Part shown: positions 22,620-35,085 of the stretch, one piece after another
How positions within the stretch are numbered: position 1 is the stretch's first letter
Layout: each line of letters opens with the position of its first letter
Source of the DNA: Brasenia schreberi
Lineage: Eukaryota > Streptophyta > Magnoliopsida > Nymphaeales > Cabombaceae
DNA length: 64,000 nucleotides
Direction: 5' to 3'
NCBI GenBank assembly: GCA_036023115.1
Contig: JAYKKT010000088.1
Location: forward strand, 929,001-993,000
Made by a program: the position numbers and the translations under genes
The notes under the pieces: generated by a model
What the model was told of the DNA's origin: nothing
Databases searched by the model: none
Seen by the model: only the letters and a program-made list of their open reading frames with translations

Positions 22620-23669
22620 TTGGTATATATTAGCAGACTTAGGGCGTGTTTGATTGCAAGGTTGAGACTATGGAACTAGAAGTCAAGTTCAAAGTTCCAA
22701 CAGCCCACCATTGGGGTGGATGGCTAATAGGCGTCGTAATCAGATAAGAAGCAGGTTGTAGGATCATCAACAGTCTAAAAATTTAGATTACAACAGGAAT
22801 TAAAAATTTAGTTTTAATTCCATAATTTGAAGCCTTGTAATCAAACAACTCATTAAGTGTTATCATATCTAAATACATTTCAACTATCTATTTTAAGTGA
22901 TAGATGGTTGGAATTTTGAATTAGGAAGTCAATCATGTAGGTAATAGATGATTTAAATCGATTTAAAGAACTATTCATATTAGGTGATTGATGGTTGAAA
23001 TTTGAATTCAAAATGTACATGCTTACTTTTTCTATGTTTTTAAATTTAAATATTAATCTTCCATCTCTTATCATAGCTGAGATTTGTTTGGATATATTGG
23101 CATATTATATATATAGGTATATATATGTATGTATATATAGAGAGATTGGAAGATGTTAGACGCTATTTCATATCAAACTCTATTAGACGATATGTATCGC
23201 TCATGCAATCGCATGGATTACACATATCGAGTTGCCCATCAGCATCAATATGAGATTCGAGGTAATTTAATACACATGAGTTCATTAAATGTTACTCGGG
23301 ATGAGTGTTTTAATCATCATTAAGCTATGAATTGTATAGACGATGATGATGATCAAGTAATGTCTAACATGTGAAGCTATCTGGCATCTCCTACTCTCTC
23401 TCTCTATATATATATATATACACACACAGTCATATTCCTATCAGTTCATGTAAAACGTTGGAATAAATAAATGGGTTCGAATAAGCAAAAGTGAAATGGG
23501 AGGCCATAATGCCATCTTCCTTGCTCATCTCTTAAGACCACCACACCCAAATTTATCTGTGTTTTACCTCGTGCACCCTTTAATATTCACTTCCACACTT
23601 CGCTACTCTTTCAGGAGGATCCAACTGATTCCTTTTGTGTGGCTGCTATTTGTCTAACAGCTTCTTGAC
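22620..23669. other. Intergenic, no gene recognised
   Basis: AT-rich, with short AT/CT microsatellites at 23105-23145 and 23393-23425. No gene or clear element boundary was seen. Confidence 0.5.
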
Positions 23670-23832
23670 CAGTGGTGAATCTACAAACTCTTTTGGGGTG
23701 GGGTGAATAGTTTCTTGAATGGTTTTGAGTGGGGCAAACTATACTATAGGGCATGGATACTGCCATGGGCTACTTTAAGTTGGTTTTTTGAATTTTGGGG
23801 GCTCACCTTGTTTCAGTGTAGATCTGCCACTG
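23670..23832. mobile_element. hAT-like MITE
   Basis: It begins CAGTGGTGAATCTACA and ends GTGTAGATCTGCCACTG, whose complement CAGTGGCAGATCTACAC matches the left end: terminal inverted repeats of about 17 bp with two or three mismatches. The ends match the MITE at 8473-8590. No convincing target-site duplication is left. Confidence 0.75.
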
Positions 23833-26734
23833 TTATCAGCCTTAGAGACTGCTCTCGTAATCTGGTCCACTTAGTCATAGGTCACTGCCACCATGTCCGT
23901 AGGTGGGAGTGGCTGAACACTGAGGCTAAAGCAAAAATTTTAAGTTGGGACAAACTTTGGGGGCTATAAAATTGGGTAGTGTGATCCCAAGCTTTCGGGC
24001 CTTAAAAACATTATGTGTTATAAGTGTACAAAATTTTAGCGTCTAGACAACAAAACCTCTAACAGGCGCTTAAGGCGATAGGACTTGAGAGTGTTTTTGA
24101 TTTATAGTACCAAGCCTTTGGTATTGGAACTACAGTTCTAGGTTCACATGGGACCTGAAACTTATGGTAAAGACAATATGTAGTTCCTTGTTTGGTTTGT
24201 ACTTCGATTGACACTTGGAACTACGTTTGATTTGCTCTTGAACAAGGTAATTGAGTTCCAACTTCCTACAACTAGTTTTATGTTTGATAAATATCATTCA
24301 CATATATATCAATTGATCAACTATTTCAATTAGTGCTAAAAACAATAATCATAAATACAACATCATATCCATATGTTGAATCATTTAACCCAAAGTGTTC
24401 GTGGTGATAAAGTGCCAGAAGTTGAGTTGATGTAGTACATGTAGATTCAGCAAAGGTTGGTTTTTGGCGTTTTGCGAGTCTTGTTTCGTATGGTTAATGT
24501 TTCACTGATTTTTTAAAGTGAAATTTGGCTCATGGAATTATAGTATCATAGTTCGCTCGTGTTTCTTGTTTAACTCAGGACATGGACCTGATACCATACT
24601 TCTTAAAATTGGGGATCCGATTTACGTGCTATGTAAATCAAAGATTCTTTGATGGCCTTACTCAGACAACCTTAGGTGAACCATCATGTAACTCCAAAAG
24701 TGGTGTTCCGTGGTGGATCCCTCCTTAAATTCTCCTTCGGATATTGATGCAACCATTCCTCCACAGAACAAGAGAAGAACCTCGTAATCCACTTTTATAT
24801 GTTACTTTTAGTAGACGTTCACTGAATTATAGGGTCATGTTTATAGTTTCTAGATCTCGATCTCAATTTTAAAATCATAGAATTTTATGATCCTCTAAAA
24901 AGCTGGAAGATCACGATCCCAAGTGTAAGATCCCAATCTCTAAGATCTTAATGAGGTTCCTATCTTGATATTGTTATACTTTTAAAAGTATAATTCATTA
25001 AAAAAAGCAATTCTTGCTCTTGAATTTAAATTTTAATTATCCATCTTTGATTAAGATTTGTTTATATATGTTAGGAATTATTCTTATGTAATATTTATAG
25101 GGAGTTGCTGGGCACCTTTTCATATCAAACCCAAACTCTATGATTTGTGCCATTCATGGCGAGTTGCTCGTTAACATTGACACAAGGATCAACGATATTT
25201 AATTATTGCATTAAATGCGATATGGGATGGGGGCCTTGATCACCCTTGTTCGATTGATTGTAAGAAGGATGGTGATGACCAAGCAATATCTAGTCCTTCC
25301 CTCCTTTCTCCCTCTTTATATTATATTTAAAATTTTCAAGGAGCTTTGAAAAAGTAGGAAAGCTATATTTATTACTCTTATAAGCAATGAGTGGGCAGGA
25401 TGCAATCACTCTATTTAGGTGTTACTGTCTACACACTTCTTTTTCAACAAATACCAAAATTACCCTTTATATAAATACCCTTTTTTCTCTTACCTAATTC
25501 TAGGAAGGGTCTATCTCGTCGGATCTCTTTGCTATAGTTATGGAAGTTTCATTTAGTTTTGTTGCCTTCTTCGCAACTCAATGTATATTCTTGTGAATCT
25601 GGTTAAAGAAAAAAAAATGAAACTAAAAATGAAATCAATAATAAGAAAAAGGAGAATAACAACACTAAGAATCAAGAATAAAAGAAGATAAAAAGATAAT
25701 CAACTAACTTACAAAAAAAAGATCAAAAATCAAAACCTAGGTCAAGTTTTCGACGAGACGTGCGTCTCTCTCGTAGGAAACTCACTTTTTTTTTATTTTG
25801 ATTTTGGTTAATAAATCAGTCAAAAATCAATTAAAACAATTAAAAAAAGAAAACCAAATCAACAACATACTTTGATAAATGGATCCTCCTTCAAATCAAC
25901 CTTTTCTATCTTTTATTCTCCTCTCTTTTTCTACTTCATCTTTTTCAATGGATTTTGATCCATTCTTTTGTTGAAAATGATTGTAGACTGAGTAATAGGT
26001 GACTGAAATGAGTTGGAGAGCGAAGAGTGGACGAAAGAATGGGAGGTGGATGGAGGTTCGTGAAGGAGGAGAGAGAAGATCCCAATTTTCTCTATAAAGA
26101 TGATTCCAAAATTACTAAGGGTATTTTGAGAAGTATAAGAAAAAAGATTGGATACTAAAAAGGATTTGTGCATATCAATTCTGCTTTATTCATGTATATA
26201 CATATATATTAAACAAAATTTTATCTTTTGAAAACATTAGAGGTACCATCGGATCTTAAGTTCCTGATTGAATCCCACAATCGTCAATGTTTGGATCCTC
26301 ACGTGGCTTTAGGTAGGTGAGCTTAACAACACCAGTCGTGTCTATGTGGTGATTTTATTTACATTACCAACAGTGTCTGGGTTGTTTCATGTTTGTGCTA
26401 TAAGCAGTTCATCTCAAATACAACATGATTTCGTGTTGTCGAGTCGTGTCTTATATTGCAAGCCCTGGTAGCAATGCAATCAAGTGTAGGGAGGCACTGC
26501 AACAGACTGTGGAACACCTATGTTGTTCACTGGATGAGGCCTCACTATACTCAGGAAAGGAGAGACGGCGTCTTGCAGTTTCGTACAAATTATTCATTTC
26601 TGATCACCTGGCTCTACCCACACACCATGCCCCCCAAAATGGACTTATGGTGCAGGCTCCAACATCCGCAAAGTAATAATTCTACGCTTAGTTGTTTGTT
26701 TGTTCTTTTAATTCTAGCACCTTTAAATGGTATG
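23833..26734. other. Intergenic, no gene recognised
   Basis: About 2.9 kb without recognisable exons. Open frames at 25.93-26.17 kb (minus) and 26.43-26.74 kb (plus) carry no family motifs. An A-rich, purine-skewed stretch lies at 25600-25870. Confidence 0.5.
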
Positions 26735-26832
26735 TGAGAGGGTGCTCTAGCGCTGATGATGCTGGTAGGAGTTTGTCTCTCACAGGGTACATGTGGTAGG
26801 TACATATGTGGGTATGGGTGTTAGGCTTCGGG
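26735..26832 (+). repeat. SINE-like element
   Basis: AGGGTGCTCTAGCGCTGATG, then GGTAGGAGTTTGTCTCTCAC and GGGTACATGTG...TTAGGCTTCGGGC parallels the units at 29.2, 32.7 and 57.5 kb. LINE copy C adjoins its 3' end. Confidence 0.5.
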
Positions 26833-26839
26833 CATCTTA

Positions 26840-27089
26840 CAACAACAACTAAGCCTTTTTCCATACTAGACGGGGCTGGCTACATGGGTTCTTTGTTTTC
26901 GCCCTACCATGTGCCATGTTAGCATTTAACTCACAATAAACTAGATCATTCTTTATTGTTTCTTTTCAACACTTATGTGGTCGTCCTTTACCTCTTTTAA
27001 TACTTTCAAAATCTAGTTTTTCATACCTTCTTATAAGTTCTTCTTTTGATCTTCTTTCTATATGTTCAAACCATCTTAAACTATCTTTG
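26840..27089 (-). mobile_element. RTE-like LINE 3' fragment, copy C
   Basis: It has the family 3' end (plus strand AACAACAACTAAGCC, then ACTAGACGGGG) and the reversed C-terminal coding tail down to the region encoding RFKMV-like residues. GCATCTT flanks both sides (26831-26837 and about 27089-27097), a short possible target-site duplication. Confidence 0.8.
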
Positions 27090-27189
27090 AGCATCTTCTT
27101 GTAACCAAAAAAAAATGACACGTGAGATACGTTACTTCATCACCAGATGGTGCTGCCATTCTCACTCCTAAGGAGCCAACAGCTTCAGC

Positions 27190-27384
27190 CTTATAACACA
27201 ATAAAAAGCGGGGTCCCTATTATGAGGCCCATCAGTGGCCCACCCCCAGGAACTGGAGCCAGAGTGCCAGCTCCGTAGTCCCGGACTTGCTATCAAACAC
27301 CCCCTAATGGTATCAATTATTAACGTCCATATAGACTTAGGACCCCACGTTGGCAGGCCAATGGGACATGACTAATGGATCTCA
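27190..27384. other. Intergenic, no gene recognised
   Basis: A GC-richer stretch between LINE copy C and the dispersed repeat at 27.4 kb. No feature is recognised. Confidence 0.4.
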
Positions 27385-27560
27385 GATCAGCCTTCTGGTG
27401 GTTGCCTGTGCCAATCGGACCGTTCAGGTTCTTGCTGCCTTCCTGTGATACAAGTATCCGCCTAGTCAAACTTATAATTGCAGGTCCCAGCACGGCACTG
27501 TCTTTCCTGCCGACCTTCTGCAAAATTGGGCAACTCGCTTCCCTTCTTAACTTCAAAGCT
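27385..27560. repeat. Dispersed repeat shared with 21.4 kb, copy 2
   Basis: It shares CCTGTGCCAA, CCTAGTCAAACTTATAA, GGTC/GGTCC and CTCGCTTCCC in order with 21360-21545. The two copies lie 6 kb apart in the same orientation. Confidence 0.65.
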
Positions 27561-27704
27561 GCCCACATTAAATGCACATAATCACATGCAGATTAAAAGA
27601 TTTTAGCAATAGTAAGTTGCAAAATTGCCCACATTCTCAGCATTAGGTCAACTACTCCCAGGGTGGTAAGTGAAAACCATTTTGCTAGTGCACCGTCTTT
27701 TTTT

Positions 27705-27955
27705 TAGCAATTGTAAGATGGTTTGAACATGTAGAAACATTATGAAAGGAAGCTCCAATAAAATAATGAGAAAATAGATTGTGAAAATGTCAAAAGAGAG
27801 AACAAAACTATAAAAATATTGGAAAGAAACAATAAATAATGATCCAACATATATTGAGTTAATTGCTAGCATAACACATGATCGATCTTTATAAAAACAA
27901 AGAATCCATATAACATACCTCATCTAGCATGAGAAAAGGCTTAGTTGTTGTCATT
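27705..27955 (+). mobile_element. RTE-like LINE 3' fragment, copy D, very decayed
   Basis: Landmarks remain in order: AAGATGGTTTGAACATGTAG, TTGGAAAGAAACAATAAA, AATGATCCAAC, ACAAAGAATCCATAT and GAGAAAAGGCTTAGTTGTTG. The coding frame is broken many times. Confidence 0.75.
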
Positions 27956-28059
27956 TTGGTGGACCAACTTTTTCTCGAATATCAAAAGTAAATAAATACT
28001 CTAATTTGTTCTAAATATCTACACCGAAAATGTTGGTGGCCACAAAGTACCAACATTCA

Positions 28060-28420
28060 TTATTCTCATGGTTGGCGTGGGATCATATGAGAGAGCCAAA
28101 ATTGTAGCTGATGAAACAAAATGGTCTCTTAGAAATGGCCATACAAACACTTTTGGTTACACTGGTAGCAATGCTTGGAACTCTTTCGGAGAAAAGGAAC
28201 CAGATTCCAAAATGTATAAATCCATTTGGTTCCATAAGCATTTCCTTAGAGCTGCTCTCTGCTTCTGCTTTAGTCTTGAAAATAGTTCTGTAATACAAAA
28301 GCGACTTCGAAGGCATCGGTTTAGTTTTCCAAGCAATGTAGAGGTTGGGATCTCGTGTTGCTTAGATACTAGAACTATACTATTTTCTATTACTGACAAA
28401 TAATAGATGGAGCTCACATA
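28060..28420. other. Open segment on both strands, not recognised
   Basis: The plus strand is open for 111 codons (28068-28403) and the minus strand for 86 (28157-28417). Neither translation carries a motif I can name, and neither has clear splice signals or a leader. It may be a decayed retroelement piece or chance. Confidence 0.2.
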
Positions 28421-29186
28421 TGAAGGAGTGGATGTATTGAAAGTGATGTGATGATCTGGTTATAGGGGAGCACCCTAAGATGGTGGTTTTGAACCAATCC
28501 TCATATTATGAGGGTTGAGGATTGGGCATAAAAGATTGAGCTAATTCATGTTCCAATGCTTATTGCCTTTCGTGTAAGTAAACCTAAACCCACCCAACGG
28601 CCTAGCTCGAGGCAACTACAGGCCAGTGATGAATGTGAATCCTCCGGGGCACTTGACAGCTTTACCTTTTTAAACTCTACCATGGAATCCTTGGCAATTG
28701 AAGAATCAAATATTTCCAACAAGATGTCCTTACAACCAAATTAGGGATGTTTATGGAGTGAGGCAGGGATCAAAGTCTCCATTCCCGTGATGAGAACTAA
28801 AAACACCTTCATCCCTATTTCGTGTTTTCACGAGACCCGTAAAAGAAAGAAAGATGCTTGAACATAGGTTAACTTATTTTCTCTTATAATTTGTTTTATT
28901 TTTAAATGAACCTAACTTTCTTGATTCAATTAATGAAAGGATTGGAGCCGGGTTCGCGAGACAGAAACCTACTATCCAAATCCCCGCACCGATTCCTGTC
29001 GAAGATTTTTTTCTCCACTTTCCCGTTTCCACTCCCCCAAGTCTCCCCCGTTTAATACTGGTTCTCATGAAAAGCGAGGAATTCTCTCTCCCATGAACAT
29101 TCCTAATTCAAATCATAACGAGAGAACGTAATATCCTACCAAGTGGTAGATATATAAACGGCCAAGGAGGTAAAGGAAAAGTGTAC
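28421..29186. other. Intergenic, no gene recognised
   Basis: No coding exon or element boundary identified. Confidence 0.45.
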
Positions 29187-29305
29187 TAGTTTTTTTTTTT
29201 TCTTTCTTTTGTTACAAGAGGTTGCACATGCACCCTACGAGAGTCGAACTCTTCACCAGCAAAAACGGTACTACAGTGTCCTGCTGTTGAGCTATTGGTG
29301 CAGTG
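29187..29305 (-). repeat. SINE-like element
   Basis: The minus strand reads CACCAATAGCTCAACAGCAG (A-box-like), then GTGAAGAGTTCGACTCTCG (B-box-like), GGGTGCATGTGCAACCTCTT and a final GTAACAAAAG-type tail with an A-rich end. It is close to the copies at 32.7 and 57.5 kb. Confidence 0.7.
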
Positions 29306-30069
29306 TGGCTAGCTAGCTATTTTGATTGACAAAACATATCAGCCATTCTATAAAGAGATGAAAATTCGATGGAGACTTTTGCGACGGGGAGTGGAGACTG
29401 ACACGTTAAATTTTCAACTAATGCAACTTGCTGATTGAGTGGTTATTGAAACTCAGACGTGATCTGGTTAGTCCGATCAAAGAGCTGCCATAGTTGATAA
29501 AAAGACAGAAGGCCCTCATGATCTTCACATAAAAATAGGACCTCATTATCTTCACTTTTTGATCATCACGATCACCAATAAAAATTTAAATTTAAATTTA
29601 AATACTTTTATTTATTACATTTAATGATTTAATGCAATTCTGCACCTCAACCGTTCATCTCAACGATGATAATATTATGATGGATTCTTTACGGTTCAGT
29701 ACATTATATGATTATATGCAATCAAAGATATATAATAAATAAATTATTTGCTAAAAATAAGTGAAAAGGATACATATTGCAGAGTGCAAGACCACATATC
29801 CAGCATACATTCTAAATGAGGAGACAACAAAATCTGATGGAAGAAGATCCAATATTTCTTAATATGTCAATAAAATTAGAGACAATATATACTAATAATT
29901 CTCTACAAAATTTGGCGGTTTCCAACCACCACAATTCCGCTGTTTTGGAAGGTGAAACAGTAAAAATAAAATTATCAGCCGCAGAGAGAGAGAGAATCCC
30001 GCCAAATTGAAGACGTGCAGGCCAGAAAATCCGGGGAGTGGAGCAAAAATAATTTAGAGAGAAAAGATA
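29306..30069. other. 3' flank of the PLATZ gene
   Basis: AT-rich, no gene recognised; it contains an (ATTTAA)n-like run at 29581-29605. It probably includes the PLATZ 3' UTR near 30069. Confidence 0.45.
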
Positions 30070-31409
30070 TTAGTAAAAAGGGGATCTTTGGGGGACACCC
30101 TTCCGGCGATTGTTCATCAGGCTGGCAACCGCTTCCGGCGGAGGCGAGCAGTTGCGGAGCGCCCGGGAGACGGATACGCTGGTTCTCTTCTTCCTAACGA
30201 GCTCCGAATCCGCGCAGACAAACTGCAGTGGCATCTGAAAGGATACCGGCGTGTCCAGGACGGAATCCGGCGTCATCTGACCGTCGTCCAGATCATCGCT
30301 CTCTCCCCGGAACCCATCTTGTAAGGGAAGGTAGTCGCAGTCGTACAGATAGTTCGATAGTGAGCCTTCACTCTTCAGCAAATGGTGCACCTAATTTTTG
30401 ATACACCAAGAAAACAAAGAATCGAAACCAAGAATCAAAATCAACTAAATCAACAGATTCATGACCACCCATGACTGAAACTCAAGTAAATGACTAAATC
30501 TTAATTGATTGATAGCTACCCTTGATTAAAATTTAAGTAATAGCCAAGGAATCTAGGGAATGAAGACAGATACCTTGCATGCTAAACAGCAAAACAGAAA
30601 GGGTTCTTGCAGACTGCGATCACACGTATAGCATGTGTTTCCGGAGCCCCTAAAAGGACGAGATTGAGGCCGTTGATTCAAGAATACTACCTTCGCGTTA
30701 TTGGTAGTATAAGCCTAAACAGTAAAACAGCAATCGACGAAAAGACAATTGCATTAGAATTTAGAAAAGCATTATATAAGAAAAGAGAATTTAGAGAAGT
30801 AACGCAATTCTATCAAAAAAACAGAAGCAAGTCGGAGAGAATGAATGAATTTCGTGGGATCTTATTAAACGATCACTTATGTGCTGAGAAAGAAACAGAC
30901 GAATGAATTCTTGCAAAGATTGAATAACTAACCTGAACATAGGCACAATCTATGAGCTTTTCAAGATCGTCCAGTCGAATAACATCGTGATAAACGTACC
31001 TCCGAACCTATTCCGAAGGAAAAATCAGATGGTTGCCGCCGAATTTGAGTCACGAATAACATGGTAGTCTCAGGACAAATATGAGAGAGAGAGAGAACCT
31101 GGAGAAGACGATGGCATCGGTGATGAGGCAAGCAGTGGGGGCAGATGCTATGGCAGCAATCCAAGCAAAAAACGTTCTTCTCGTTCTTCTTAGCAGATTC
31201 ATGAAGAGGGCACGGGACGAAGAACTTCTCTGAAAGGAGATTTTCCAACCACTGTGGATTGGTAGATGAATTCTCAGATGCGTAGCCCACCTAATCATTA
31301 CAAACAAAATTCAAACAAAACACCACCATGAATTACAAAGATCAACAGAGGATCCCTCCTAGTCTACCTCAAATCGAAACCCCAAGAACGAAATAACACG
31401 ACCCACCAT
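30070..31409 (-). CDS. PLATZ zinc-binding transcription factor, five exons
   Basis: Plant A/T-rich sequence- and zinc-binding (PLATZ) proteins are plant-specific nuclear DNA-binding regulators. Exons (minus strand): 31409-31407 (the ATG alone), 31290-31099, 31007-30933, 30714-30574, 30390-30070. They join in phase to 732 nt (243 aa), a usual size. Exon 2 gives NPQWLENLLSEKFFVPC and the first Cys/His cluster (CLDCCHSICPHCLPHHRCHR). Exon 3 gives RRYVYHDVIRLDDLEKLID. Exon 4 gives FLNQRPQSRPFRGSGNTCYT and the second cluster (CDRSLQEPFLFCCLACK). The tail has a basic RKKRTS stretch and ends RRKGVPQRSPFY. All introns are GT-AG. The single-codon first exon, split right after ATG, follows from the match of GTGGGC at exon 2 to the usual MVG start. 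Where most family members read PYT after the third exon, this one reads AYT. Confidence 0.95.
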
Positions 31410-31480
31410 TTTGTTTCCGTTTGGGGAATCAAGGATCAAAAACACGAGAAATTCTCACGAACTTGCGTCGTCCGGAGACT

Positions 31481-31488
31481 TATTTATA
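31481..31488 (-). promoter_or_regulatory. TATA box for the PLATZ gene
   Basis: The minus strand reads TATAAATA about 75 bp upstream of the start codon, leaving room for a leader of roughly 45 bp. Confidence 0.65.
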
Positions 31489-31865
31489 CATGGTGTTGAA
31501 ATTACAGATAAAGGAGGAGATGGTCTCCGACGGGGAATCAATGGCGACAAAGGGGAGGAATGAGAGATGAGAAAAGAGGAGAGAGTGAGTCGTTATGCAG
31601 TGCAGTAAAGGGGTAATTCTTCAGTCTCTCTTCACTGTCTCTGAAAGGCGAAAAGGAAAAGGGGGAAAGAGGAAAGAGAAAGAGAAGGAATTAAAGGGGA
31701 GGTCCTCGTCTGAAAAGAGAAACGGAGCGTTGTAAATGGCTGCGAACGGGGAAACAGTGCGTTGCTTCAAGACAGTATGTTGCCTCCCATTCATTTAACC
31801 AGGCTCTGCCATGTCTATAGAGAGAGGGGGAGAGAGAGAGGGACTTTCCTTTTTCTTTTTTTACG

Positions 31866-31887
31866 TTCCCTAAAAACCCTAAACCCT
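31866..31887 (+). promoter_or_regulatory. Telo-box-like motif
   Basis: CCCTAAAAACCCTAAACCC contains AAACCCTA-type interstitial telomere repeats, known in plant promoters of growth-related genes. It lies about 460 bp upstream of the PLATZ start codon. A role there is only suggested. Confidence 0.35.
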
Positions 31888-31947
31888 ACCACATGGATCC
31901 CAGAGGATGGCAGACCATTCACTGCCTACGACAAATCACACACGTAG

Positions 31948-32080
31948 ACGATGACTTTCTCTCTCTAAATCTTATCTCCTCTCTCTATATTATCATATTT
32001 ACAAAAACGCCCAAAAACGATGACTTTCTCTCTCTAAATCTTATCTCCTCTATATTATCATAATTACAAAACACCCATAA
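31948..32080. repeat. About 69-bp tandem duplication
   Basis: ACGATGACTTTCTCTCTCTA, then AATCTTATCTCCTC...ATATTATCATA and ACAAAA-CRCCC occurs twice, starting at about 31948 and 32017, differing by a CT-repeat length change and a few bases. Confidence 0.9.
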
Positions 32081-32399
32081 CTTATATATTACTATAAATT
32101 GACGTCCGTAATATGGAGTTGGATTTGGAATTTATGTTGAGCGTTAGCGTTGGAGGCTTATCGCACAAGCCTATTTGAATAATTCAGGTGGTGTTTGATC
32201 AGAGATTTAAAATATGGAACCCATTTTTTCATTTAGTAATAATTCAGTTGGTAATCCCATTTATCATGACTAAAATGTCTTTCTTAATTGTCAAGATATC
32301 TAATCAAATTAGAAAATGCTTGGTTGGTACAAATTGTAACAAGGAGTCCCCAATTGCAATGACAGACCCATTTTAGAGTGAGACGAATCATGCACTTTA

Positions 32400-32530
32400 C
32401 TCGAATCATGTGTTACGTTAACAGTTAACTCACAATAAGCTACATCATTCTTTATTGTTTCTTTTCAACACTTTTGTGGTCGTCTTCTACCTCTTTTAAT
32501 ACTTTCAAACTCTAGTTTTTAATACCTTTG
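32400..32530 (-). mobile_element. RTE-like LINE fragment, copy E
   Basis: The plus strand shows TTAACTCACAATAAGCTA, CATTCTTTATTGTTTCTTTT, CAACACTTTTGTGGTCGTCT and AATACTTTCAAACTCTAG, the reverse of the LINE coding tail. The terminal TTGTTG end is missing here. Confidence 0.75.
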
Positions 32531-32654
32531 GTGATATCAGGCGAAATAAAAAAAATTGCTTAGCATTCATGCATCAAAATTCCTCCTAAATGAGCCTATA
32601 TTGCGAACAAATATCGTACCTTCAAAAACTATTCAAAACCACCAGGAACACCTA

Positions 32655-32790
32655 AGTGAGTTTTTTTTCCGGTTACAAGAGGAGGCCGAAACCTGCCACA
32701 CACCCACACATGTACCCTGAGTCGAACTCCCCACCGGCAGCTTCAAGACGGCAAGCTTCCGCTGAGCTAATGCTCTGGGTACAAGTGAGT
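32655..32790 (-). repeat. SINE-like element
   Basis: The minus strand has GAGCATTAGCTCAGCGG (A-box-like), GGTGGGGAGTTCGACTC (B-box-like), GGGTACATGTGTGGG and a final CCTCCTCTTGTAACC followed by A-rich sequence. The 3' motif CTCTTGTAA is shared with the copies at 29.2 and 57.5 kb. Confidence 0.7.
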
Positions 32791-34937
32791 TGGGGTATCA
32801 ATCCTCAAGGAAATGCCGTGGCACACAGTTCGCATGCTATCAATCCTCAAGGACCATAACCGAGGGCTATTTTGGACAATTGGAGGACCACAAATGGGGA
32901 AACCTCCAAAAATAGCAGAAAATCTGCGGACTAAATTGACAAAAGTGCCTTGCATTATTTCACATGAAGCACCTACCAAACTGAGACTCGTCAAAACATC
33001 GGCATCCTCCGATGGACGGCTGAAATTGCTGTAGGACTGAGATCGGACGGACACCTGGGGCCCGATGGGACAAAAGATTATTTAGAGAAGAAATCAAATG
33101 TCATTCTCAACATTCATCAAAACTTGCGGACAACCCGACATCTCATTTTCTATTAGATTTCCACGTTGAAATTGTTACATCATTTACTACTTATTTTTAT
33201 AATTTCTTTTTTTATAAAAATATTTCAATTTCTAAATATTCGAAGTCTTCACTTTAAACAAGCCTTGCTTCGCCCCGTTCTACTATTTTCAAAATGACTA
33301 ATATGCCCTCAACGACACCAGATCGTCGTGCCACGGTCGAGTATTAAACTCAAGACTAGACATGGCTTGGCGGTTACCCAAACTACGCGGGTTTCTACTT
33401 TATTGGAATCAGGAACCCGAATCAAATTAGAACTGGATCAATTCTAGTTTTGATTTCGGTTTGAATGGTAAACTGTTCAAAACTAAAAAAATTATTGAAA
33501 TAAGAAAAATAAAAAACATGGAACTAACAATTTGAATCTATTGGTTCTGGTTCTGATAGAGTTTCAGTTCCATGAAATCTGAAACTGAAACTGAACCCAC
33601 TTGTCCTCGACTTTGGGTTCAATTTGACCATTGTTCAACTATCGAACCATGGCTTATTAATGAAAAAAAAGTCTACACCTGACCATAGTTAAGAAGTTCA
33701 AGGACATATTTGCCTTTAAAATTACGTGGCAAACGCGTTAATTTAGGTGAATTTCGGTGTATTTCCTCAATCATATCTGGTAAGCGATTGGGAGTATGCG
33801 GCGAGTCTATCGAAACGAGAAAAAAAGGATTAGAAAAAGTTTCCGCTACGTCTAATACCTTTTGGCAATTTGCTTCCTGCCTCCTACTCCGGTTAGGAAC
33901 AACTAACCATGGTTAGCTATTTTACCGTTAAAGGGCTACTTTGGGAAGACAGCTAGCATGAGGTAGAGAGAGAGAGAGGAAAGAGAAAATGGCCGCGCGT
34001 GATATCTCGCCCATTTGGCGGGTGAGACGTTCGCGTGCTGACTCGTCCTTGCCGTCCTTATCTGAGCAGGAAATGACGGAGATGCCCCTACTCAGTCAAA
34101 AGACGGTCAAGGAGCACGCCATCCGGTTTCCCGCGCTTTTTCAAAATGCATTTTTAATGTTTATATTAATATCATTTCTTAAGAGTGGTGGATTTCGAGG
34201 ACAGGTGTACGGCGCGGCACTACGTTTTGTGGGGACCACGGATCCTCCCTCCTTTTCTTTCACCATCTAGGCTGTTGAGTTTACAAATAACAGCAAGCAC
34301 ACAACAGTTATACACGTGTCTCGCAGCATTAATGTGGGTTTCCTGTTTTATTTTCTTTTTTATATTTATATTTTCCAGTTTCGAGACATTAAAAAAGTTC
34401 TTTTACTACTTTAGCCTTTTGCTTAACCCACCGTGTGAACTGTGGAAGGTCAGTAAAAAAAACTTACCGCGTGTTCTTTTTGGCTGTAAAATAACGGGAA
34501 AGGGTTGAGGGTGGAGACCACGAGATCTCTTTGCTAATCTTTATCGATAAAGGATTTTTCTCTTTTATAATTAATTTTTCTTTAATAAATATTCATCACA
34601 AAAATATTTCTTTTGGGGAATGAACTAGTACGTTCAAGAACCAAGAATCGAACCGAATAAATGGAAAATTAATATAAATACAATGGCCAAAACGAAACTG
34701 TATTTTACTTAGGTAACCTGAGGGATGTCAAGATGGGCATGACCCGGGCTGGGCCTGCCCGGCCCTGAAATGTTGCAGCGCTAGACCAAACATTTTTTAC
34801 CCACTTTCAAGCTCAGGCCGGTTCATAATATATATATAGAGAGAAAGAGATTGATTGAGTGGATCTGGCTCATCATTAATACTTATTCATCTATTACTTT
34901 TAGGTATTTTTTATAAAGATATTTAAAAATTTAACAC
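32791..34937. other. Intergenic, contains GAACCGG-type repeat traces
   Basis: No coding exon recognised. TAGACATGGCTTGG at 33357 and GAACC/GGTTC words to about 33650 mark another member of the 36.1 kb element family. A purine tract and an open frame at 33.99-34.27 kb have no family similarity. Confidence 0.45.
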
Positions 34938-35085
34938 AAAAGAGTTGGAAAGAAACAATAAAGAATGATCTAGCTTATTGTGAGTTAACTGCTAACATGA
35001 CACACGATAGGGATATGTGAAAACAAAGAATCCTTGTAGTCGACCCCGTCTAGTATGGAAAAAGGCTTAGTTGTTGTTATTGTAT
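34938..35085 (+). mobile_element. RTE-like LINE 3' fragment, copy F
   Basis: AGAGTTGGAAAGAAACAATA, GAATGATCTAGCTTATTG, CACACGATAGGGATATG, GTCGACCCCGTCTAGTATGG and AAAGGCTTAGTTGTTGTT are the last 150 bp of the family. A (TA)n/GAGA tract lies about 100 bp upstream. Confidence 0.9.
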
